The notes below the pieces were generated by a model. The model saw nothing but the letters and a program-made list of their open reading frames with translations. It was not told the origin of the DNA and made no database searches. Positions 55,301 through 64,000 of a DNA stretch of 64,000 nucleotides are shown piece by piece. A program made the translations under genes and the position numbers. The stretch is from assembly GCA_003117195.1 (NCBI GenBank), contig BDSI01000069.1, forward strand, positions 310,001-374,000, written 5' to 3'. The DNA is from Eudorina sp. 2006-703-Eu-15 (taxonomy: Eukaryota; Chlorophyta; Chlorophyceae; Chlamydomonadales; Volvocaceae). Position 1 is the stretch's first letter; each line of letters opens with the position of its first letter.

Positions 55301-58300
55301 CGCCGCGGCGACGGCGGCAGACCGCCGTACCAGCGCCCAGTGATGCGGCGCTCCCGGATCCAGCAGGTGCAACCCGTCCAGGAACACCGGGGGCCGCGAC
55401 GCCGCCGTCGCCGCCGCCGCAACCGCTGCCGCTGCCCGCTTGGACTGCGAACCCGACAGGACTGCGCCGGATGCCGCCGCGGCCGCGGCCTGCGCGGTCA
55501 CCGCCGCCGTCGCCGCCGCCGCGTTGACGTCCAGAGCCGCCATGTGCAGCAGCGCGCGGGTGGCGTTGCTGGACAGGCGGCAGTCGCTGCTGGTGGCGGC
55601 GTGGCGCAGCCACGGCATCCAGTCGGCCGAGGTCGCCGCCCCGGTGCGCGGGCCGCTACTGCTGCTGCGACTGCTGGCCCAGTCGCGGCCGTAGGCCGCC
55701 CGGGCGGCGGCGTTGGCAGCACCACCAGAAGCAGCGCCGGCGCCGCCCAGGTCGGTCCTGGCGTCGGGCAGCAGCGCCAGCAGCGCCAGCATGCGCGCCA
55801 CCTGTCGCTGCAGGCACAGCGAGGGGCCGCCCTCGTGGTCGGATAGGATGTCCGGAACCTCGGGCGGAGCCTGCGGGCCCTGCAGGGGCTGCTGTGACGC
55901 CGCCGCTTGCTGCTGGTGCTGCTGCTGCGCCTGCTGGTGCTTCCGCTGGTGCTGCTGTTGATGCTGCTCATGCAGACGCGGCTGCGTCGGCCGTGGGAGC
56001 GGGTGCGGGAGCTGCTGGGCGTCGTGGTGATGGTGGTACGTGTGAGGATGGACTGAGGTGTTTTGATGCTGCTGCTGCTGCGCGGAGTGCCGCTGGCTGA
56101 AAGGTGCCAAGGCGCTGTCGGACTGCGGCCCGGGGGCCAACCCGGGGCCCGACTGATCCCGGCCAGTGGCGGCAGTGGCCCGGGCCGCGTAAGCCCCTAC
56201 GTCGACGCCCTCCAGCGCCGCCTCCTGCTCCAGCCTCTCCGCGCCCGGCTGGCCCTGCTCCTGTAGGACGACCCGCGGGTCATCAGCCGTGCGGGCGAGG
56301 CGGTGCATCAGCGGCAGCACGCCGCGCAGCAGCAGCCAGCGCTGCTTGTCCTGGTCGGGCGCCACGATGGCGCAGAGGGCCTGGGGAGAAGGCAGCGGAG
56401 GAGGGGGAGGAGGGGGAGGAGGAGAGACCGTCACCAGGCATCCCCGTCCCGCGGTACCTGGATGAACGATACCAGCAACGCGGTGTGAACTGTAGCCGCA
56501 GAGGCGGTACTGACCCGAACGACGTAACAAGGGCAAGCACCGGTCATTTGGGTCACCGACTGGATGTTGGCCGCCAACGCTGTCCCCGCTGGACGCACGC
56601 GGGGCCTCTGGGGAGCACCGGCCGCAGGGGGCGACACCACTCGGACACAGAGAGACGTGGGTGGACTTACCGACCCAGCCTTCCACGCCCACGTGCCCAC
56701 GCCGTCGGCCACCCAGCCTGCACGGGACGAAGCACCGCTGCAGCGCTCCGACTGCAGCCCTTCTAATCAGCCGAGATCCCGACTGTAAAAACACCCTCCC
56801 AAAGTGCTCCCCCGCGCTGCCTACACGGCAACCCGTCCCACCTCCAGCGCATCCGCCGCCCTGCGCTCCGCCACCACCACATCCACCACGTGCGCCGCTT
56901 GGCGGTACGCGGCCACCTCCGCGGCTGCCGCCGCAGCGGCGGCAGCCGCATCCGGCTGCGCATCCTGAGGCTGTTGCTGCTGCGCTGGCTGTACCTCCGA
57001 GCCGTCGCTACCAGTAGACGCAGTGGCCGCTCCAGTGCCAGACGCCCTGGGGCCGGCGGCAGCAGCAGCAGCCCCATGCCGCTTGCCGGCAGCAGTCGCG
57101 GAGGAGCCCGTGGGTCGCCGGGGCTGCATGTCGTGCACGGGACGAGCCACCAGGCCGCTGCCCGCCAGGTCAAACTCCAGGTGGGGCGGCAGTGGCGGTG
57201 AGTCGTCCGCCACCGCGTCGGCCGCTCGCTCGAGCGCGTCTGCCACCGTCTGCGGGCTCCGGAATGTGGCGGGGCAGGGCGGCACGGTTGGGCGGGCGAG
57301 AGCGGGGCAATGGGGCGGTAGCGCGCGCGTACTTTCTATGCGCACGCTTTGCTGGTCCGCAGTCCTCCGTCAGTCCCGACAGGCGACGACTCCTGATCAT
57401 GCACAACGCCCCTGCCCTGCCCTGCCCTGCCCTGTCCGCGCGTTCAACTCCCCAATGCCAGGCCGCACTCAGACAGAAGCGGAGGCCCCAACCTCGCGGA
57501 GCAGAATCCAACCGCCCTGGCTGTCAGCGGACGGCTTCTGTAGCAACTTATTTCCTCGTGCCCCAGCTGCCCCTCTCCTCCATAGCTGGTGCGATGGTGG
57601 GTCCCACCTTGACGTAGCTGGGCAGCACGGGCACCGCGTGTATGAGGTCCTGCGGCGCGCGGGGCCCCTCCAGGTACACCAGGGCGGTGTACGGCAGGGT
57701 GCGCGCCGCCAGCTCCGAAAGCAGGCGGCTCAGCCAGTAGTGTGCGACCTGTGCGATCGCAGAGGGCGGAGGAAGGAGCCCGGAGAGGTCAGCTTCGACT
57801 CCACTGTCCAGCTGGAGTGATCCCGCTCATACCCCGTCCGCTAGAGCTCGAAACGTCCGCTAGCGCTCGAAGCGTCGAAGGCCGGCGCCCTGGGATTGAT
57901 ACCGTAGGCTGCGACGTGATCACTGGAAAGACCATATCCGCCCGTGTACTGCGGCCGCGCGAAAGCCGTGGTGCCCTACCCCGCACACCCGCCACGCCGA
58001 AGCCCGCACCTGCAGACCATGGTTGCCCGGCATGTGGGAGAGCGCTGCGGGGGCCGCCGCGGAAGGGCAGGAAGGAGGGGGCCACCACATTGATGTTCAG
58101 CATGCAGCATTTGATGACGGCACTAGCCATTAACGGTTTCTATTGCCCACAACCATAAACACTGCTACGCCGTTTGCCAGCAGCTCCAACTACTACGCGC
58201 TTACGCGCTGGAACCATCCGAGCAACGCAGGCCGGTGCGCCTGCCCGCCATCATGCCAAAGACCACATGCGCGCAAGCACGGTAAGCACCCACCCACCCG

Positions 58301-61300
58301 TTCTTATCCCGTCGGACCGTCGCTCTGGCAGCAGCGCAGTTTGAAAAAGTATACCAATTCCTATACCCCCACCCACCCCCCTCTGCCCGCCTGTCTTGCC
58401 TGCGAACGAACAAGCATGGCAGTCAGCGCAGCTCATCGTTGCCCGCATACGAATTCCCGCCAACATACCCGACAGCGCCGCCACAACGTAAGTCTGCAGG
58501 GGCGCCACGACCCCCTGCTGCTGCTGCTCCAGGGAGAGCCGGGGAGAGGTTCGGGGGGGCTCTGCACGGCCCCCGACCGGACCTGACGCACAGCCGCTGC
58601 TGCTCAGGGTGTCCGTCTCCGGTGCTGTCAGCCTCGGCAGCGTCAACCAAGCTGGAAGCCGCTGCCCTGCCCAGGCGCTGTTGTCGCCGGCGCCGCCAGC
58701 TGGCGCGATACTACCCGTCTGGCTCCGCCCGTTGAGCTGTGCACTGGTCTGTGGGGTCTGAGCTGGCGGAGCGCCCTTGGCCCCCGGCCCGTGGGCCCCG
58801 GCCGAAGCCGAGGTCGCGGGCGCCTGTGCCGCTGTGGAGGTGGACGTGGATGCCTCGCCAGCGCCCCTGGGCCCTGCTGCCACTGCGGAAGTCCCCGGAT
58901 CGAATCCGTCCGCGCACATCACGTCCAGCAGCCAGTCCCTCCAGCGGGGCACCTGCGCCTCGGGCAGCAGGCCGTTGCGGGCCAGCTCCGCCAACGCGGC
59001 GGCGACCGATGCCGCGACTGCGGAGTCCTGCGGCGCGTGAAGGGCGGGCGGAAGGGGTACAGGGATTGGTGGGTAACGATGCACGGCGCCGCAAGAGCCA
59101 GGATCGTGGGGGAGGGGGTCCCGGCAAGGGGAATCGAAGCAGGAAAGCGCCAAACCTCCTGAGCCCGTGCCCGGATGAGTCCATTCCCAACGGCCATATG
59201 CCGAACATGCCGGAAGCCTCGCATGTCAAGTGCGCAAACACTGACGGCCCTGTCACGCCATTGTATCACTTCTGTGTCACGCACTCTGACACACTCCTAA
59301 CAAGACGCCGGTCCATCGGGCAAGCATCCGCAATTCCGATTCCCATCCAGAATCGTCCCGTGCAGGACATGCCTGCACACCTGGACGACCATGACACGCC
59401 GGCTCTTGGCGGTGGGTGGGGCTGTCGTCCCAGCGGCGGCGGCGCCGCCGCCGCCGCCGCCACCAGCCGCGCTGCCGGCGGACGTCCCCGTGGTCGGCGA
59501 CCGACTCGACGTCGCCGACCCGCCACGGAAACTGAACCAGCTGCGCGACGACTTCACCTGCGCGCCAGCAGACGTCGATGCCGACGTCCCCGCCACCTGC
59601 TTCCCATCGCTCTGCCCCGCGTCGGCTGCCGCGCCGCCGGCCTCCTTGCCGTCCGCCGCCCCCGCCCCCGACGACTGCGCCACCATCACGTGATGCGCTC
59701 CCAACCCCTCCGCCAACTGCCATAGCAGGTGCGGCATGGTGCTGCTGGCCACCACCGCCGCCACCGGCTGCCCGCCGTACCGTACGGCAGCTGCCAGCGT
59801 ATCGACGGCGTACGAAGCCATGGCAGCGTCCCCCGCCGCCGCTGCGTCGGCGGCGGTGTACAGCAGCGGCATCACACATGCTGCCATGTGGTGCGAGTCG
59901 CTGTCGGAGCCGTGCTCGGCCATGACCCGGGACAGCCTGCGGAGGAGCGAGCGGCGCATCGCCGACGTCTCTTCAAATCACGTAGATCCAGAGGTACGCA
60001 GGGTCGCGCACGCTGTGGTGTCCGTTACGAGGTGGCGCGCGCACGCCGGCTCTCAGGCGCCGCAAACACGGCGCCCACATCATCCATCCGGGGGTGTCTC
60101 AACCGATTTTCGGACTCCATCGTTGTCCATACCTCACTGCGGTGACCCCGGCCCCACCTCCATGGTAAAGCGTCGACAGGATCCCCCCGTTCTCGCGTTC
60201 GCCAGTCCTCTCCTCGCCCTCACACGCGCCACCATCGCCATCACCACCACGCAGCCCCCGCCCCACCCGCCCCGCAGCCCCACCTGAGCAGCTCCCACTG
60301 CAGCGCCAGCGCCGCCCGGTCGCTGAGGCCGCTGACGGCCGTGGCCACCTCCGCCAGCAGCCCCTGCAGCCCCAGACCCGTCAGCTTGGCGCGGTTGGCG
60401 GAGCTGCCCGCCGCCCAGGAGGACAGCAGTCCCGCGGCGGTGCACTGCACAGCTAGGGTGCCGCCGGCGGCGGCGCCGACAACGCCCCGGCCTCGGAGCT
60501 GCGTGGCGGGGCGGCGCGTAGCAGGGAAAGGCACGTGAGGGACTGAAGGGAACAGCCACGAAGGTTACTCGTACCGTGCACTTTGCACGTTACAAGTTTT
60601 AAAATATTAAGACCATCACGACCTAAGGAAACGCACTACGTTAACGCACCGTAAGGTTACAACTAAGGTACTGTCAGCTGCTGGACTGCAACTGGCGCGG
60701 GCGTGGGGGAAAGACTCCGCCCGGCCCGGACTCCGCCCGCCCGCCCGGCCCGGCCTGCCCCTCCACGAACCCACCACGTCCATCGCCTCCTGCAGATCCG
60801 CCGTCATCGCCTCAGCAGCGGCCCGCGCCTCCGCGGCCCGCGCCGCCAGCGCCGCCGCCACGGCGCTGCTGGCCCGGCCCTCCGCCACCGCACGCAGCAG
60901 CAGCGGCACCGCGCCCGGCCGCTCCAGCAGCAGCCCCGCAGCCACCTCTGCAACAGTCCGAATCCCCGGGTCCTCACGGATGTGTCCCGAAGCGGGAAGC
61001 CGAGAAGACCGGGAGGGTTCTTCAACTTTCCATCACTGCTTCGCGCATCGACTTGTCGTCGTGAGCACGGTGCAAAAAGGCTCCAGCGCGGGGCGCAACC
61101 CGTCACCTCAGCACCCCGCGCCAGACCGCATTCATGTAAATACGTGCTTTCCGCAGTACATACAAGATCGCAGCATTCTGGGGTTGTCGGCGGCGGCCGG
61201 GCGCAGGCCGCTCAATGGACAGGGTGACTGACGGGACAGATGGACAGATGGCCCCAATGACGGATCGGCTGGTGCACCCGGTGGCCCCCCCTTCCCATGC

Positions 61301-62627
61301 CGCGGTGGGGTCAACCCACCATCCTGCAAGATGCTCTCCACGGCCCGCTCCGCCTCCCGGCACAGACGGGCCGCAGCTGCCGGCGGCGCCGCGGGTGTGG
61401 CTACGGAAGAGTCGCCTGCCCATCCGTCACTCCCCAGGGCGCCCCCCGGGGCCGGAGCTGGCCCCAGGCCGTCCTCGTGCCAGGGGCGTGTGGACCAGGG
61501 CTGCTCGCCGAGGCCGCTGCTGCCGGCACCCGCCGACCTCGCCGCGCCAGGCTCCGGCACCCCGTGCTCGCCAGCGCCGCCGCCACCCCAGGCCCCGCCC
61601 ATGCCGCCCTCGGGAACCCGGGGGTACGCCAGCCGCAGCAGCCAATCCAGGAAGTAGCCCCCTCCCAGCGCCACCAGATGGCGGCGGGTGGGGGCTGCAG
61701 CGGCCAGGTCCGCCACAGTGGCGGCCATGTCAGCGCGGAAACGACCTGGCAACAGCGGGATGGAGGGAGACTGATGACGTCATGAACGGCATGCCAAAGG
61801 CGACATGTCTGAATCTGGCAATGAGCTGCGGCGCACAAACATGTCGACATCTTCGTTTCAAACATTCTTATACAGATGGAACCGAAGTCAAGTATTTGAG
61901 CAGCCAGTGCTTGTTGCTACCAGCCTGGTCGTGTGCTTCCGCGGCCCCCAATGGCCACTCCTGGCACACACGGGGCTTTTGTGAGCCGACGGCAGCCGCG
62001 AGTGAGGGATACACTGCCCCGTGCCAACCCAATCCGTCGTCACACGCCGGCGCAATCCAGTTTTCAATGGTCTAATCTGCATAACCGCTGCTTTCGGCTG
62101 CATTCTTGGCTATGGCACGCCGGCACGCACCCGAGTCGAAGTCCTGGCGTTGTACTGCCGTTACAACGGCAGACAAGGCTGTGTGCAACAGGGGTCCAGC
62201 GACCCCCGTCGTCTTCTTAACGGCATCCGTGGCTTCTACCAATCGGTCCTGCATACCGCATGAAGGGTTTGTGGCGCGTTGCACGACACCGTTCGCAAGC
62301 CCAGCCGTTGGCGGATGCGATCCGACGCAAGTACAGATGTGCACCAACGACAACCAGCCTGAAAGGTACGCAAACTGCCTTAGCATAGCACATGCGTTAA
62401 AGTTGCTACTGCTTCCTCGTCAATTCCGTCTGGATGACGCATAGGCCGGACCGGCAACGTCCACTACCTACCTGGGCGTACTCGGCTGCTGTCTGTCCGC
62501 GCTCTCGCGCCTCTTCCTGTACATGTCCGCCAGCTATCGCGAGTCCAGCTGCGCCACCGCAAGCAGTCAGCGCCCAAAGATAGCGCCGCTGTCGAGCGGT
62601 TCGCGCAGCGCTCCTCGATAGCGCCAT
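52360..62627 (-). CDS. SERAC1: SERAC1-like alpha/beta-hydrolase (PGAP1-type lipase fold)
   Basis: Large protein, about 1,850-1,900 aa. Firm exons: 62472-62627, 62131-62248, 61320-61745, 60775-60947, about 60284-60498, about 59381-59970, about 58460-59037, 57608-57748, 56827-57249, 54227-56380, 53628-53790, 53089-53238 and 52360-52655. A further short exon near 58014-58130 is likely, and junctions around 59970-60284 and 57748-58470 are unsure. The N-terminus MALSRSAARTARQRRYLWAL..GGAAGLAIAGG suits a mitochondrial signal anchor. Middle exons are Ala/Leu-rich armadillo-like helices with a long Gln/His/Ala-rich insert. The hydrolase domain shows DVVFVHGIRGGPFITWR, the nucleophile elbow VVFVAHSMGGLLVKEML, RGIVFFGTPHFGNG, an acid in IVAPDSAY and the His in NDHIDCCKP. 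In animals SERAC1 acts at mitochondria-ER contacts on phosphatidylglycerol remodelling; the algal role is inferred. Confidence 0.85.
58314..58372 (+). repeat. Dispersed CTGCTGCCAGAG repeat, inverse copy
   Basis: CTCTGGCAGCAGCGCAGT followed by TATACCAATTCCTATACCC, the reverse complement of the SSADH intron repeats, here inside a SERAC1-like gene intron. Confidence 0.7.
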
Positions 62628-63794
62628 AATTGCCGCGCGATCGTTGGATAGGGTTCAAAGCTGCAGAAGAGTTTTATTCACATAAGTCCTTTTCGCGGCG
62701 AGTAAATAAATAATTCGTAAAGAGGCGTTCGTTTGCTTGCGAGGTTTACTGGAAAAGCACCCTGTGCAATTCCATTGGAGCTACATCAAAGAAATGCTCT
62801 AAAGGTGAATTCCTGATAAGATTATGCGGGAATAGGAGACGCGCAGACACGTCAGCAGTTATGTTTCTCATACAGCATCCGACAACGCTGATTGTTATGC
62901 GCTGCCCGGATTGCGCTTCAACCCGAGAATAATTTTTGTGAGGTAATTCAGCTGCATGATTGAGTAACGCATTTGCAGTTTGACAAATTTGTCGGATCCA
63001 AACCACGTGGCACGGGGTAGGACACCTAACAGCTTGCGCTGGATCTATTGTGGTCTCAACCCATCGTGACAGTTATCAGTAGGACAAGCGAATCCGTACA
63101 ATTGAAGGAAACTGTTCGCAGGCAACACATAACTGGCGCATCGAGCAGCAACTTCATGCGCAGTGGCCGTTGGTGAGCAGCCGGTGGTAGCATTAAGGGT
63201 TGCAGAGGGCTCCCGCGATGGGATGGGTTGCAGCATTACATGGCGTCATGAGCGGCACAAGTGCCCGAGACCATCCCAACCGTCCCAACCAGCCCCTGGT
63301 CGTAAGGGGTCGTAGCACTGGACCGCTGGAACGCAGAACAGGCCTCAAGCCGCCACGGTTTAGATCTCGGGCACGCTTTCAAGGACCGGGGGCATCGCGG
63401 TGGTAGTGACCTGCCGGGGGAAGTCTCTGGTGTGCCCCGACAACCGGCAACATCATGTGGAACATAGGGGAACATCAGAGCAACGTGATACACCTCGAAA
63501 GGCAGTTGCCGGCCGCGCCCGCGTTCATCGCTGCCACCCGCGGCCTGCAGCGGTCTCGCGTACCGACAGCATTCGGACCGCGTTTTCCGATCCCCAGGCG
63601 CTTTACCATTCGCTATCCTTTTCCCTGCACGTGCGGCACGTGTCATCTTCTCGCAAGAGAAAGGGTCCTCTAATATGCCAGTTGCTGTACTCCGTTAAGA
63701 GTCTGGATACATCCCGCGCTGTCTGTGCTGTCTTGCGCATTACCGCAGCCCCTTCCAGAAGCTACCTGGACCGCATATAGAAAGCGCGGGGCCC
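62628..63794. other. Intergenic, 5' side of the SERAC1-like gene
   Basis: The left part must hold the SERAC1-like promoter and is AT-rich around 62660-62960. No coding frame is supportable. Confidence 0.45.
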
Positions 63795-64000
63795 ACTGTA
63801 GCATCACTAATAATAATATAAAGCAAAAGTGGAGCTATCGCTAGGTGTGGGCTGTATTTTCGGCCCGGTGGGACAGTACGGGCAGGCCCCTGATGGTGAC
63901 TCGCGAGCCCCCGTGGCTCTCCAAGACTACGGGCCACCGCTGGAGAAGTGACCCCGCCTTGGTTGGGGTGGTGGTTCGCTAATAGGGGCGCCCAGGTGGC
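63795..64000 (+). mobile_element. LINE 3'-region pieces at the right edge
   Basis: CACTGTAGCATCACTAATAATAAT at 63795-63820 looks like one element's 3' tail. From about 63830 the sequence GCTATCGCTAGGTGTGG, GCCCGGTGGGACAGTACGGG and AGGGGCGCCC matches the right arm of the foldback from about 41025 on, and runs off the window. Confidence 0.75.

Noticed and set aside
55224..55613. Arg/Gly-rich alternative frames over the SERAC1-like long exon
   Set aside because: Out of frame with the exon that joins in phase to both neighbours; high GC keeps all frames open.

Overview
The window is nuclear DNA of a volvocine / chlamydomonad green alga. This follows from GC-rich coding sequence with high third-position GC, many short introns with GTGAG/GTGCG donors and (T/G)CAG acceptors, divergently paired core histone genes with the alga-specific 16-bp 3' palindrome GGTGTTTCTCAACACC instead of poly(A) signals, and a 135-residue histone H3 split by one intron. 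I cannot fix the species.

Layout. 1-7080 (minus): exportin-2 (CSE1/CAS), 20 or more exons, running off the left edge. 7081-7445: shared promoter with 7446-13153 (plus): PRMT3-type protein arginine methyltransferase, nine exons, phase-consistent. 14631-17320 (plus): CMGC-type protein kinase. 19225-26361 (minus): succinate-semialdehyde dehydrogenase, twelve exons, with introns full of G-runs and a dispersed short repeat.

26.4-52.3 kb is a lower-GC, repeat-rich domain holding five divergent histone pairs: H3-H4 (27.0-28.3 kb), H2B-H2A (37.8-39.1), H3-H4 (42.4-43.7), H4-H3 in inverted order (45.9-47.2) and H2B-H2A (49.4-50.7). Between them lie a TMEM53/DUF829-like gene (29261-32659, minus), an MFS transporter of strikingly fungal type (33559-35615, plus) whose start codon seems to be split by an intron, and pieces of non-LTR retrotransposons. 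The latter include a ~1.3 kb foldback (40084-41406) and 5'-truncated copies that keep the C-terminal zinc-binding region of ORF2 (41.5-42.4 and 43.7-45.4 kb).

52360-62627 (minus) is a large SERAC1-like lipase gene, ending the window beside another retrotransposon fragment (63795-64000).

Functionally the histone pairs supply S-phase core histones; their copies are nearly identical in coding and promoter sequence, which points to recent duplication or gene conversion. The other genes are ordinary housekeeping functions (importin-alpha recycling, ribosomal protein methylation, GABA shunt, lipid handling) and are not visibly linked in a pathway. Exon boundaries were derived by hand from splice consensus, reading phase and recalled family patterns; no alignment or search was run.
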